Assembly: GCA_965212595.1 (NCBI GenBank)
Contig: CBDBVE010000014.1
Coordinates: forward strand, 62,001-126,000
Origin: Poritiphilus sp965212595
GTDB taxonomy: Bacteria; Bacteroidota; Bacteroidia; Flavobacteriales; Flavobacteriaceae
DNA length: 64,000 bases
Direction of reading: 5' to 3'
Shown: piece by piece, positions 29,236 to 39,255 of the stretch
How positions within the stretch are numbered: position 1 is the stretch's first letter
How the letters are laid out: each line of letters begins with the position of its first letter
Position numbers and translations under genes: made by a program
The notes under the pieces: generated by a model
The model's database searches: none
The model's input: the letters and a program-made list of their open reading frames with translations, nothing else
Told to the model about the DNA's origin: nothing

Positions 29236-29685
29236 TTAATTCAAATTTCTTTTTTGAATGAAAAAACGCTTCAACAACTTTGAGGCCTCGGCTTCCATAA
29301 TACCCCCAATCATTTCAGTCTTTGGATGCAACTTCCCTCCCATAGCTGAAAAGCCACGCTGCGGATCATAGGCGGCAAACACGATTTTCGGAATCTGGCT
29401 CCAGTAAAGCGCTCCGGCACACATTTGGCAAGGTTCTAGTGTAACATATAGGGTACAATTATGAAGGTATTTCCCTCCAAGAAAATTAGCCGCGGCGGTA
29501 ATGGCCTGCATCTCGGCATGAGCAGTAACATCATTTAGCCTTTCGGTAAGATTGTGTGCCCGTGCAATTATTCGATCCTGTACCACGATAACAGCACCGA
29601 TTGGCACCTCTCCCTGTTCATACGCAGCTTCAGCTTCCTGCAGGGCTTTCTTCATAAAGTAGGTGTCGTCTAACTTAAAATCCAT
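29236..29685 (-). CDS. tadA: tRNA-specific adenosine deaminase
   Basis: 149 residues with the zinc-dependent cytidine/adenosine deaminase motifs HAE (residues 56-58, catalytic Glu58) and PCQMC (85-89). TadA converts A34 to inosine in the wobble position of tRNA-Arg(ACG). Length and motif spacing are normal for TadA. Divergent from dxs, with a 74-bp gap. Confidence 0.92.
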   Translation of the reverse strand: MDFKLDDTYFMKKALQEAEAAYEQGEVPIGAVIVVQDRIIARAHNLTERLNDVTAHAEMQAITAAANFLGGKYLHNCTLYVTLEPCQMCAGALYWSQIPKIVFAAYDPQRGFSAMGGKLHPKTEMIGGIMEAEASKLLKRFFIQKRNLN

Positions 29686-29742
29686 AGGTTCAAAAATACA
29701 ATTTTAGCATAGAATCTAATCTGATCAACAACGGAAATAAGC

Positions 29743-29750
29743 TACCTTTG
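29743..29750 (+). promoter_or_regulatory. -7 promoter element (TACCTTTG) for dxs
   Basis: Exact TAnnTTTG, ending 9 nt before the dxs ATG at 29760, so the leader would be a few nucleotides. This supports 29760 over the in-frame TTG at 29748, which overlaps the element. Confidence 0.6.
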
Positions 29751-29759
29751 TGGTTCGGT

Positions 29760-31535
29760 ATGAAACTTCTAAACCACATTAATTCTCCGGAAGATCTTCG
29801 CCAGATAAATCGGAAGGAACTTCCTTCCCTGGCCCGCCAATTGAGAGAATTTATCATTACCATCGTTGCGGCCAAAGAAGGGCATCTTGGCGCCAGCCTT
29901 GGAGTGGTAGAACTAACTATAGCTCTGCACTACGTTTTTAACACCCCGGAGGATAAACTTATCTGGGATGTTGGGCATCAAGCCTACGGACATAAAATCT
30001 TAACAGGTCGGAAAGAAATTTTCGATACCAACAGGCAACTTGGAGGAATAAGTGGTTTCCCCAGGCGTAGTGAGAGTGTTTTTGATACTTTTGGAACCGG
30101 TCATAGTTCTACTTCTATTTCTGCCATCCTGGGAATGGCCTTGGCAGCACGTTTAGCCGGTAAAAAAGACCGGCAGCATATTGCGGTGATTGGAGATGCA
30201 TCCATTGTAAGCGGAATGGCTTTTGAAGGCCTTAATCATGCCGGTGTTAGCGACACCAATATTCTAATCATACTCAACGATAATGCTATTGGTATTGACC
30301 CCAGTGTGGGTGCATTAAAAAAATACCTGACTAATGTAAAAAAAGGTACCGCCAAGGACGAGAACATCTTTGAATGCCTCAATTTTGAATATTCAGGCCC
30401 CATAGACGGTCATGATCTCTCTAGCCTTATCGATGAGTTAACAAGGCTTAAAGCTGTTCCCGGCCCAAAGCTATTACATGTAATAACTACAAAAGGCAAG
30501 GGACTACAAAAGGCGGAGGAAAACCAGGTAGTCTATCACGCTCCTGGAAGGTTTGATAAGGAGACTGGAGACCTAATAGAAAAGTCGAAAAAAGGGGTGT
30601 CACCAAAGTATCAAGATGTTTTTGGGTATACTTTGGTTGAACTGGCCAAAAAAAATAAGAAAATCGTAGGGATCACACCTGCAATGCCTACCGGCAGTTC
30701 CTTAAAATATATGATGGAGCAGATCCCGGACAGAGCCTTTGACGTGGGTATCGCGGAGCAACATGCTGTGACTCTTGCCGCAGGAATGGCTACTGAAGGC
30801 CTGCTACCCTTTTGTAATATTTATTCAACCTTCCTGCAGCGTGCCTATGATCAGGTGATCCATGATGTTGCACTTCAAAACCTGCCGGTGATTTTCTGCC
30901 TTGACAGAGCCGGTATTGTTGGTCAGGATGGGGCAACGCATCACGGTGTCTTCGATCTTGCTTACCTGCGCTGCATCCCTAATCTTGTCATTTTCGCACC
31001 TCTAAATGAAATGGAACTTAGAGACATTATGTATACCGCTCAATTGGGATTATCTCATCCTATCGCTATCAGATATCCCAGAGGAAGAGGAACTACAATT
31101 AAATGGCGGTCCTCAATGAAACAAATCCAGATAGGCCGCTCTCAGGAATTAAAAGAAGGGTCTAAGATTGCAATTCTAAGTGTTGGTCACGTCGGAAATA
31201 TCGTTCGTAAATTATGTGCTGATCTCGGTGAACCGGAAGAAATTGGGCACTATGATATGCGATTTGTAAAACCCCTGGACCAGGAACGCTTACATGCTAT
31301 TTTTTCGAATTACGAATACATAGTAACTCTTGAAGACGGTTGTAAAATTGGTGGTTTTGGTACCGCCATCCTTGAATTCGCAAACGAATACAATTACAAA
31401 CAACCTATTGAAATTCTGGGTATAGATGATACATTTGTAGCACATGGCCAGGTGTCAGAGCTTCACGAACTGACGGGCATAGATTACAATTCAATAAAAA
31501 CTTGTGTTGAAAGAGTACTTCATGAAGTGTATTAG
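29760..31535 (+). CDS. dxs: 1-deoxy-D-xylulose-5-phosphate synthase
   Basis: 591 residues. The thiamine-diphosphate domain has the 'GDASIVSGMAFEGLNH' Mg-binding segment (about 141-156), preceded by 'LIWDVGHQAYGHKILTGR'. The pyrimidine domain has 'DVGIAEQHAVTLAAGMA' (about 325-341), and a transketolase C-terminal domain closes it. It condenses pyruvate and glyceraldehyde-3-phosphate, the entry to the MEP isoprenoid pathway that feeds carotenoids and quinones (compare the cyclase and prenyl synthase near 12-13 kb). The next gene overlaps its 3' end by 14 nt. Confidence 0.95.
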   Translation: MKLLNHINSPEDLRQINRKELPSLARQLREFIITIVAAKEGHLGASLGVVELTIALHYVFNTPEDKLIWDVGHQAYGHKILTGRKEIFDTNRQLGGISGFPRRSESVFDTFGTGHSSTSISAILGMALAARLAGKKDRQHIAVIGDASIVSGMAFEGLNHAGVSDTNILIILNDNAIGIDPSVGALKKYLTNVKKGTAKDENIFECLNFEYSGPIDGHDLSSLIDELTRLKAVPGPKLLHVITTKGKGLQKAEENQVVYHAPGRFDKETGDLIEKSKKGVSPKYQDVFGYTLVELAKKNKKIVGITPAMPTGSSLKYMMEQIPDRAFDVGIAEQHAVTLAAGMATEGLLPFCNIYSTFLQRAYDQVIHDVALQNLPVIFCLDRAGIVGQDGATHHGVFDLAYLRCIPNLVIFAPLNEMELRDIMYTAQLGLSHPIAIRYPRGRGTTIKWRSSMKQIQIGRSQELKEGSKIAILSVGHVGNIVRKLCADLGEPEEIGHYDMRFVKPLDQERLHAIFSNYEYIVTLEDGCKIGGFGTAILEFANEYNYKQPIEILGIDDTFVAHGQVSELHELTGIDYNSIKTCVERVLHEVY

Positions 31536-32631
31536 ACTAAAATTCCTCATTCTTTTTAGCCTGTTCTTTATTGCTTGCGTTACCCTAAGCGCACAAGATA
31601 GTATTCCTAATCCCGAGGCTGCAGATAGCCTTTCTATTGATACCATTGTAATACGGCAAAAACAAAACAAAATAAAATATATCCCAAGAGGGGTGAACCT
31701 TGCGAATCCGGTCATTTCTTTCAAAGGCACCAAAGTGCTTAGCAAACGTTTCAAACGGTTTAGAGTACCGTCTTTTTGGGAGCGTGAAAACAAACTAGGC
31801 CTTAGTTTAAGCGAGGTAGCCTTTGTAAACTGGAACGCCGGTGGAGACAACTCGGTTTCTGCCCTGGGGAGTGCTAAGTTTGTCAGAAATTATAAATTCA
31901 GGTATGTACAGTGGAATAACGACCTGGATCTACGTTTTGGTTGGAACGCCCAGGAAGGGCGAAGGTGGCGAAAAACTGATGACGCTGTTAGGCTGAGTTC
32001 TACCTTTGGCTATAGAAGAGACACCATCAGCAATTGGTATTATTCGGTAAAAGCCAATTTCAATACCCAATTTGCGGATGGTTTTAAATATCCGGACAGA
32101 AGCACACCGATTTCGCGATTCCTCTCACCGGGTTATCTCTTTTTAGGGGCAGGGGCTTCCTATATTCCCGAGGGCAAAAAACTAAACCTCTATATTTCTC
32201 CGATAACCCTTAAAGCCACCTTCGTACTAGATCAGGACCTCGCAGACCGGGGAGCTTTTGGTGTGGACAAGGCCATTTTAGATGATGAGGGGAATGTGAT
32301 AAGCGAAGGAAAAAACTCCGTGATGGAACTGGGGTTTTTGGTAACCAACAGCTGGGAAAATGAAGTTTGGAAAAATATTATTTTAAATCACAAGCTCACG
32401 CTTTACACAGATTACCTTCGTTCTTTTGGAAACGTTGATATCGACTGGCAATTGAATCTTGATCTCAAGGTAAATGAATACATTAGCGCCTCTATAGGCA
32501 CTCATGTTATTTACGATGACGATATATTATTTGATGAAGAGCTAGCCGAGGACGGAACTGTGATAGACCCCGGGGAACCCCGCATACAGTTTAAACAGCT
32601 TCTCGGTATTGGAATGGCCTACAGTTTCTAA
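31522..32631 (+). CDS. DUF3078 outer-membrane-type protein
   Basis: 369 residues with a signal peptide (about 1-24, ending LSAQ) and a beta-rich body containing 'VAFVNWNAGGDNSVSALG', characteristic of DUF3078. Probably an outer-membrane or periplasmic beta-barrel-like protein of unknown function. Start set at the ATG before MKCIRLKF, overlapping dxs, instead of the GTG at 31504. Its last 4 bases overlap the convergent dgt gene. Confidence 0.85.
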   Translation: MKCIRLKFLILFSLFFIACVTLSAQDSIPNPEAADSLSIDTIVIRQKQNKIKYIPRGVNLANPVISFKGTKVLSKRFKRFRVPSFWERENKLGLSLSEVAFVNWNAGGDNSVSALGSAKFVRNYKFRYVQWNNDLDLRFGWNAQEGRRWRKTDDAVRLSSTFGYRRDTISNWYYSVKANFNTQFADGFKYPDRSTPISRFLSPGYLFLGAGASYIPEGKKLNLYISPITLKATFVLDQDLADRGAFGVDKAILDDEGNVISEGKNSVMELGFLVTNSWENEVWKNIILNHKLTLYTDYLRSFGNVDIDWQLNLDLKVNEYISASIGTHVIYDDDILFDEELAEDGTVIDPGEPRIQFKQLLGIGMAYSF

Positions 32632-33971
32632 AGGCTTTTACCACTTATCTTATTGTGAATATGAACCGCAGCGCTATCCGAGAGGCTTGCGACGTAACAG
32701 GAGGTATTCAACAAGATTTCATAAAGCGACTTCCTGGTGTTTTGATAAAATCCTGGGAGTGTCCCAATAACGAGGCGATCATAGTTAGAACTATTCCCTT
32801 GCATATCTTTTACCAAAGCTTCAGTGTATACTTCAAGAATATCTGCAATGACTCTGTAGCCCGCAATTTCTTTTTCAACCACTTCCTGAGACCGATAAAT
32901 TTTATCAACGCTTAAGGTAATGATGTCTTCAATCTGCGCTTTATATGTGCTTTTATCAAGAAGAGCGACATCAAAACTCCCGTCGAGAATGCTTGCTTCG
33001 TTCGCTATAAAAATGTCAACGGCGTCCTTAATCAATGTATTAATAGCAAGGGCCCTCAAATAACTGAGGCGATCTTCCTTAAATACCATTCCGTGATATT
33101 TCTTAATATTGATGCTGTCTTTTACGAGTTTGATAAGGTATTCTAAGGCGAAGTCCTCTGTAATTAAACCCAGGTTAATACCGTCTTCAAAATCTATAAG
33201 CGTATAACAGATATCATCCGCGGCCTCAACCAGATAGGTAAGCGGGTGCCGTGAGAATGAAATATCTTCTCCACTTCGGGTTTGGTTGAGCCCTAATTCT
33301 TCGGCCACTTCCTTAAAGAATGCCTTATCCGCTTGAAAAAAGCCAAATTTCTTGTCGGCAATGTGTTTTGTAGATTTCTTGGGAAGTGATTCTTTGGGAT
33401 ATTTCATAAAGGCTCCAAGGGTAGCATAGCTAAGGCGAAGGCCTCCACTTACTCCTTCACGCGATTCTGTTAATAATTTAAATCCGTTAGCATTCCCTTC
33501 AAAATCAACAATATCCTGATACTCTTTTTCACTCAGCAACTCATTGTATTTGCTTCCCGGCCCATTGTCAAAAAACTCTCCAATAGCCTTCTCCCCACTA
33601 TGACCAAAGGGCGGGTTGCCAATGTCATGAGCTAGAGCAGCAGCCGCTGTAATGGCACCAAAATCATTAAAGCGGTATCCTAAATTTTTATGGAGATGAG
33701 GATGAATTTCTAACAGCTTTTTCCCGGCAATCCTGCCAAGGCTTCTTGCCACAACAGAAACTTCCAGGCTGTGTGTTAAACGGGTATGGACAAAATCTGT
33801 GTCTGAAAGTGGGACTACCTGTGTTTTGTCTTGCAAACTCCTAAAGGCAGAGGAGAAAATCACCCGGTCATAGTCTACCTCAAACCCAAGCCGTGTTTCA
33901 TCTTGCTCTTTCCTAAGCCTTTTATGTGTATCTCCCGCTCTTTTCAGCGAAAGTAACTGCTCCCAATTCAT
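32628..33971 (-). CDS. dgt: Deoxyguanosinetriphosphate triphosphohydrolase-like HD protein
   Basis: 447 residues. HD-domain metal ligands are visible: H67 in 'TRLTHSLEV', H115-D116 in 'AHDIGNPPFGHSGE', with a downstream Asp in 'VEAADDICYTLID'. dGTPases remove triphosphate from dGTP and help set dNTP levels. Bacterial homologues of this length often act on several dNTPs. Transcribed alone and divergent from the phosphate-region receptor. Confidence 0.92.
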   Translation of the reverse strand: MNWEQLLSLKRAGDTHKRLRKEQDETRLGFEVDYDRVIFSSAFRSLQDKTQVVPLSDTDFVHTRLTHSLEVSVVARSLGRIAGKKLLEIHPHLHKNLGYRFNDFGAITAAAALAHDIGNPPFGHSGEKAIGEFFDNGPGSKYNELLSEKEYQDIVDFEGNANGFKLLTESREGVSGGLRLSYATLGAFMKYPKESLPKKSTKHIADKKFGFFQADKAFFKEVAEELGLNQTRSGEDISFSRHPLTYLVEAADDICYTLIDFEDGINLGLITEDFALEYLIKLVKDSINIKKYHGMVFKEDRLSYLRALAINTLIKDAVDIFIANEASILDGSFDVALLDKSTYKAQIEDIITLSVDKIYRSQEVVEKEIAGYRVIADILEVYTEALVKDMQGNSSNYDRLVIGTLPGFYQNTRKSLYEILLNTSCYVASLSDSAAVHIHNKISGKSL

Positions 33972-34037
33972 GCCCTTTTTATTACCGGCGCAAGATACAT
34001 CTTTTTAAAGTCGCTATCTCCAGACAAATATTATGAC

Positions 34038-34134
34038 TTAACATTTTATTAAACTCCTAACATAAAAGTAACGCTAAGACAATGAATCTTTAATCTATAC
34101 CTAACATGACTTTTACAGGCCGTAACGTTCTTTG
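34038..34134 (+). promoter_or_regulatory. Candidate PhoB-type repeats and promoter for the TonB receptor
   Basis: TAAC at 34058 and 34069 (11-bp step), plus TTAACATTTTATTAAAC at 34038-34054. Then TAAC at 34102 and TTAC at 34113 (11-bp step). Ten bases after this last repeat is a -7-like GTTCTTTG (34127-34134). Same arrangement as at the porin and first PiT genes. Confidence 0.5.
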
Positions 34135-34164
34135 TCCCGGTATTTAAACATAGTAATTGATTAA

Positions 34165-36972
34165 ATGAAAAAAATTCTTTTAGTGCTGCTAGTATGTGCA
34201 GTTACACATTTAAGTGCACAGGAAACCGGCAGTATTGCCGGAAAACTTATAGACAAAGAGGTGAATAACGAACCATTGGCTTTCGCAAATGTTCTCATAA
34301 AAGGAACCACCAAAGGAACCACGTCAGATTTTGATGGCCTTTATGAGATAACCGGACTAACCCCTGGCAACTATACCGTGGTTTATAGTTATTTAGGATA
34401 TGAAACTGTTGAAATCCCCAACGTGGCTGTAGAAGCAGGGAAAGTAACCTCCATAGACATTCCAATGGCTGCGAACGAAGGTGTGGCATTGGACGAGGTA
34501 GTCCTCGTTACTGTTGCCAGAAAGGATTCTGAAGTCGCACTGCTCCTAGATCAGAAGAAGGCTATAGAAATTAAGGAAAGTATTGGTGCGCAACAATTAG
34601 GAAAAATAGGGGTGTCAGATGCTGCAACGGCAACCACCAAAATTTCCGGGGTGACCAGTAGTGAAGCTTCCGGAGATGTTTTTATTCGCGGGCTAGGCGA
34701 TCGATATCTTTCTACTACTCTTAACGGCCTTGCAGTGCCTTCAGATGACGTAGAAAAGAAAAATATAGACCTAAGTCTTTTCCCAACTCGGGTAATACAA
34801 AACGTGAGCATCAGTAAGACCTACGCTGCGCAGGCTTCTGCAGATCAATCTTCCGGTACTGTAAATATCGTCTCAAGAGAATTGGCAGGATCCAATGAAC
34901 TAAGTATAGGCGTGCAAACCGGAGTAAATACAAACGTTGCCAAGAGCGGGGTATTTGACAACTTCAAGGTTTCACCGAATTCGAGAAATACGGATTTTGG
35001 ATTTTATGAGCAAAACTTATCAACCCGAGAATTGATCGCTGCCCAGGGCTGGAATACCATCCAGGAAGAAAACCCCATCAACTATCAATTCAACATCGTT
35101 GCAGGTAAAAAAATCAAAGACAAATTAGCAGCCTTGTTTACAGCATCACACCGCCGTTCTTATGAACATGGCCAGGGATTATTCAGGCAGTTTAGGTCTA
35201 ATTTCGTCGATGATACCATCACAGATGCAACCAATTACAATAAAAACATTGTAAACTCAGCACTCTTAGACCTCACCTATTTTATCAACGATAAAAACAA
35301 GCTTAAGTCTGTCACTTTCTTTGTCAACAAGCTTAGTGAACAAGTTTTCGAAGGCGGCAGAAATGGAGAAGCCAGCATCTTCGAGGAAACAGATCCGCCT
35401 GAAATGCTATTTCAATTCATACGGGATCAGAATACAAAACAAACACGCCTTTGGGTGACCCAACTTTTGGGAACACACCAATTGTCTGACAAAAATACCC
35501 TGGAATGGGCAGGAGGATATAACCTGGTAGACGCCGATGAGCCAAACAGGATCAGAAACGAGGTAAACTTCGATCCCGATGGAACATTTGTGCAACTTGG
35601 ACGAACAGGGGGTTTTCAGCAACGAAAATCTAGTCAGGAAATTAAGGATGAAGAATACAATGCCTACCTTAAAGATGTGCTCAATATCCTTAGTGAAGAA
35701 GACAAATCCTTTACGGTAGAACTGGGCCTAAATTACCGTAACAAACAACGTGCCTTTATCTCTGAATTTGCCGGTGTAGAAGAGCGGGCGACCAATACCA
35801 TAAACCCTTCCTCGATTGACAATTTGGGAGCTATTTTCCAGCAGGGGAATTTTGACAATGGCCGGCTGCAACTCAACATTCTGCAACCCGATTTATATGA
35901 GGGAGAGCTCGACTCCAAAGCAGCTTTTGCGGATATTAACGTTGGCTTAAAGAAATGGAATTTCAACCTAGGTCTTCGTTACCAGCAAGATCAGATTGAT
36001 GTGAATTTCGATGTGGGGAACTTTCCGGGTAGAATTGGGGTTACCGAAAAAGAATACAATAATCTGTACCCCAACTTAAATATAAAATATGATATCAATG
36101 AAAAGCACGGCCTGAGGTTTGCTTTCAGCCGTACCATTACTTTGCCCGAATTCAAAGAGATCTCTCCCTTTGAATACGTTTCGCAAACAGGACAAGTAAC
36201 CAGAGGTAACCCTGATCTGGAAGCTTCAAGAGATCTAAATTATGATTTGAAATGGGAATATTTTCCCTCGGCTGGTCAATTGATTTCAGTGGCTGGTTTT
36301 TATAAGCATATTTCCGATCCTATCAACAAGGTTCAAGACAGAGGTTCTGCCGGCGTATTTTCTTTCTTTAATTCCGGAGAAAAGGCAGAAGTGTTCGGTA
36401 TTGAGGCCGAAACCAAAATAGATCTGCTATCACCTGTAACAAACGACGAAGATGGCAGCACCTCAGGTTACGGCTTAAATCTGGTATTTAACGCCACCAG
36501 AATGTGGCATAGTCAGGACTTAAAGGAGGTTCGGGATGAAGACGGGAACTTTATCAGAACCTTCAGGTACAAGGGCCTAAAAGAAACAGACCTGCAAGGT
36601 GCGGCAGACTGGATTTTAAATACCAGCTTGAACTTTACAACTGCAGGTGATAATCCTTTTGATGCTTCGTTTACCGCTAATTATGCTTCTGACAAGATTT
36701 TCGCCTTGGGAGCTCCTGAAATCCAAAGTCAGAGCGAAACCTTTTACAACGATGCCATAATTGAAAAGGGATTCGTGGTGTTAGACGCTGTAGTTAGTAA
36801 GGAATTTGGAGATCATTGGAGACTCCGATTAATCGGTAGAAACCTTCTGAATCCTGATATTGAAAGAACCCAATTGGTAAGACCCAGCACAACGAACATT
36901 GAGACCGAAGAAATTGTACGATCGTACACCCTAGGTACTCAAATAAGTTTAGGACTTAATTACAGATTTTAA
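34165..36972 (+). CDS. TonB-dependent receptor of the phosphate region
   Basis: 935 residues. Signal peptide (about 1-18, ending LSAQ), carboxypeptidase-regulatory-like domain (about 22-108), a plug with 'GDRYLSTTLNGLAVPSDD' and 'LFPTRVIQNVSISKTYAAQ', then a long barrel. The ligand is unknown. The gene directly precedes a surface beta-helix lipoprotein (41 bp gap), with porin and Pi transporters following, so import of a phosphorus source, or of a nutrient needed with it, is a reasonable inference. The promoter has the same repeat type as porin and first PiT gene. Confidence 0.88.
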   Translation: MKKILLVLLVCAVTHLSAQETGSIAGKLIDKEVNNEPLAFANVLIKGTTKGTTSDFDGLYEITGLTPGNYTVVYSYLGYETVEIPNVAVEAGKVTSIDIPMAANEGVALDEVVLVTVARKDSEVALLLDQKKAIEIKESIGAQQLGKIGVSDAATATTKISGVTSSEASGDVFIRGLGDRYLSTTLNGLAVPSDDVEKKNIDLSLFPTRVIQNVSISKTYAAQASADQSSGTVNIVSRELAGSNELSIGVQTGVNTNVAKSGVFDNFKVSPNSRNTDFGFYEQNLSTRELIAAQGWNTIQEENPINYQFNIVAGKKIKDKLAALFTASHRRSYEHGQGLFRQFRSNFVDDTITDATNYNKNIVNSALLDLTYFINDKNKLKSVTFFVNKLSEQVFEGGRNGEASIFEETDPPEMLFQFIRDQNTKQTRLWVTQLLGTHQLSDKNTLEWAGGYNLVDADEPNRIRNEVNFDPDGTFVQLGRTGGFQQRKSSQEIKDEEYNAYLKDVLNILSEEDKSFTVELGLNYRNKQRAFISEFAGVEERATNTINPSSIDNLGAIFQQGNFDNGRLQLNILQPDLYEGELDSKAAFADINVGLKKWNFNLGLRYQQDQIDVNFDVGNFPGRIGVTEKEYNNLYPNLNIKYDINEKHGLRFAFSRTITLPEFKEISPFEYVSQTGQVTRGNPDLEASRDLNYDLKWEYFPSAGQLISVAGFYKHISDPINKVQDRGSAGVFSFFNSGEKAEVFGIEAETKIDLLSPVTNDEDGSTSGYGLNLVFNATRMWHSQDLKEVRDEDGNFIRTFRYKGLKETDLQGAADWILNTSLNFTTAGDNPFDASFTANYASDKIFALGAPEIQSQSETFYNDAIIEKGFVVLDAVVSKEFGDHWRLRLIGRNLLNPDIERTQLVRPSTTNIETEEIVRSYTLGTQISLGLNYRF

Positions 36973-37012
36973 TGTAACCACTTTTAGAAAATTTAATTTA
37001 AACACCCTTATT

Positions 37013-39061
37013 ATGAAACTGAAAACACTTAAATTCTTGTCGATGTTTGCCGTTTCCCTATCGCTTTTGATGATAGGCTGTAGTGCCGATGATAATTCAC
37101 CTGATCCGGGAGATGACGGACCACAGGCGACATGTACAGACGGTCAGCAAAACGGAGATGAAACAGGTGTAGACTGTGGAGGCACTTGTCCTGATTCCTG
37201 TGACGCTGTGGGGGAGCTTGTAGATCTGGAAGGTAGCATTGCTGAAGACAGGACCTTAGTCGCTACAGAGACTTATGCCCTTAAAGGTACGCTAACCATT
37301 GAGGCCGGTGCTACTTTGACCATTCCTGCCGGGACAAGAATTATTTCAGATTCAGGAACAGATAAGTATATCGTAGTACGACAAGGTGCGGATATTGATA
37401 TCCAGGGAACAGCCACTGCTCCCGTGGTGATGACTTCAGCTAACGAAACACCAGGAGATTGGGGTGGATTGGTAATTGCCGGAAGTGCGACAACTACAGA
37501 AGGTGTTGGTGCTATCGCCGAAGTAGGGGGTATTGTTTATGGAGGCACAGACAACACAGACAGCTCTGGTTCTATTAGCTATTTGATCATCAACTATGCC
37601 GGTGCTCAGATCAATTCAGAATCTCAGTACAATGGTCTTACACTGTACTCCGTAGGTTCAGGAACTACGATCAGCAATGTAGCGCTTTTAAACGGTACCG
37701 ATGATGGCGTTGAATTCTTTGGTGGAACCGTTAATGCAAGCAACTTTTACCTTGAGAACAATGAGGATGATGCAGTTGATTGGACAGAGGGCTGGAGCGG
37801 TACCTTGGAAAATGCTTATGTACTGCATACTATTGATGGGTTCTCTACCGCAGTTGAGGCCGATGGCGATAATGGGAATCCCACACTAACTAACTTCACC
37901 GCAGTGTCAACGGAAGGTGGAACAGCGCTTCAGTTTAAGAAAGAATCAGGGGCAACCATAACCGGACTTTCACTTACAGGATATGAGACTTCGGTAGATA
38001 TGAGAGACGGCGGACCATTGGCCAACGTACAAATAGATGGCGCAGATGCTGATCCCATGAATACTTATTTGGCTCCTCCGACAGTAGACATCGCAATGTT
38101 CTCGTGGGTAACTACAGATACTAACGTGGAAACCATGGCCTTAGAAGGAACCATTACAACAGATATGACCTTAGACGCTAATGTGATCTATCTTTTGAAC
38201 GGCAGTCTCAGTGTTGAGACTCCTGCTAAATTAACCATCCCAGCCGGTACCGTGATCATAGCAGACGCGGATGACGGCACGGAGACCGATACCTACATTG
38301 TTGTTAAGAAAGGGGCTCAAATTGACATTCAGGGAACCGCTGCTGAACCTGTGGTTATGACCTCAACCGACCAACGACCAGGAGACTGGGGAGGATTAGT
38401 AATACTAGGAAATGCTACAACTTCTGAAGGTGTTGACGCCGTAGCTGAAGTAGGTGGTTTTGTTTACGGGGGAAATACAGACGACGACAATTCTGGTTCA
38501 ATAAGCTATCTGATCATCAACTACGCAGGAGCTCAGATCAATTCTGAATCTCAATACAACGGTCTTACACTTTATGCGGTTGGTTCTTCCACAACAATAT
38601 CTGATGTTGCTATCCTTAACGGAACTGATGATGGAGTTGAATTCTTTGGAGGAACAGTCAGTGCGAGTAACTTCTATCTCGAGAATAACGAAGACGACGC
38701 AGTGGATTGGACCGAAGGCTGGAACGGCACCCTAGAAAACACCTATGTGTTACACAATATTGATGGTTTCTCTACCGCAGTTGAAGCTGATGGTGTGGAT
38801 GCAACCCTGGCTGCACCTACTCTGAACAACTTCACAGCTGTTACTTCCACAGGTGGTACTGCACTTCAATTCAAGAAAACAACCGGAGCTCGCTTTACAA
38901 ATATCAACCTTAGTGGTTACGAAACCAATGTAGATATGAGAGATGGAGGTCCGGTAGGCAATATCAGCGTAAACGGGACTGCCCTTACCACTGTTGATGA
39001 CGATGTTTTTGATGGTACCTCACTCGATATTACTATGTTTGATTGGGCAACTGATAATTAA
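37013..39061 (+). CDS. Surface lipoprotein with two tandem beta-helix domains
   Basis: 682 residues. Lipoprotein signal ending MIGC (Cys at about 23) with acidic CSADDNS following, a Cys-rich linker (C-x-DG-x2-NGDETGVDCGG-x-C type, about 38-63), then two homologous units (about 70-365 and 375-682). Both contain near-identical blocks such as GTDDGVEFFGGTV and NNEDDAVDWTEGW. The fold is expected to be a right-handed parallel beta-helix, as in pectate-lyase-like or adhesive proteins. No catalytic residues recognised. It probably works with the upstream TonB receptor at the cell surface, perhaps capturing a substrate or ion (many Asp/Asn). Confidence 0.8.
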   Translation: MKLKTLKFLSMFAVSLSLLMIGCSADDNSPDPGDDGPQATCTDGQQNGDETGVDCGGTCPDSCDAVGELVDLEGSIAEDRTLVATETYALKGTLTIEAGATLTIPAGTRIISDSGTDKYIVVRQGADIDIQGTATAPVVMTSANETPGDWGGLVIAGSATTTEGVGAIAEVGGIVYGGTDNTDSSGSISYLIINYAGAQINSESQYNGLTLYSVGSGTTISNVALLNGTDDGVEFFGGTVNASNFYLENNEDDAVDWTEGWSGTLENAYVLHTIDGFSTAVEADGDNGNPTLTNFTAVSTEGGTALQFKKESGATITGLSLTGYETSVDMRDGGPLANVQIDGADADPMNTYLAPPTVDIAMFSWVTTDTNVETMALEGTITTDMTLDANVIYLLNGSLSVETPAKLTIPAGTVIIADADDGTETDTYIVVKKGAQIDIQGTAAEPVVMTSTDQRPGDWGGLVILGNATTSEGVDAVAEVGGFVYGGNTDDDNSGSISYLIINYAGAQINSESQYNGLTLYAVGSSTTISDVAILNGTDDGVEFFGGTVSASNFYLENNEDDAVDWTEGWNGTLENTYVLHNIDGFSTAVEADGVDATLAAPTLNNFTAVTSTGGTALQFKKTTGARFTNINLSGYETNVDMRDGGPVGNISVNGTALTTVDDDVFDGTSLDITMFDWATDN

Positions 39062-39087
39062 CTATCGCCGCTCGGTTAAATACCAAT

Positions 39088-39120
39088 GAAAACCTCACCT
39101 ATAGTGAGGTTTTCTTCATT
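39088..39120 (+). terminator. Intrinsic terminator after the beta-helix lipoprotein
   Basis: Stem GAAAACCTCAC (39088-39098) / GTGAGGTTTTC (39104-39114), 5-nt loop, T-rich downstream. Confidence 0.85.
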
Positions 39121-39167
39121 TATAAAGGCTTATCAAGAGATAAAAGTAGTGCTGGTACAACAGATTG

Positions 39168-39234
39168 TTAACCTTAATATTACTAATTATTAATCTGTCC
39201 ATAACCATTAATTTACATAGCTCACATTACTTTG
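39168..39234 (+). promoter_or_regulatory. Candidate PhoB-type repeats and promoter
   Basis: TTAACCTTAATATTAC at 39168-39183 (TAAC 39169, TTAC 39180, 11-bp step) and TAACCATTAATTTAC at 39202-39216 (TAAC 39202, TTAC 39213, 11-bp step). Ten bases later is the -7-like TTACTTTG (39227-39234). Upstream of the gene at 39256. Confidence 0.5.
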
Positions 39235-39255
39235 TATCACATATATAATTTATAA

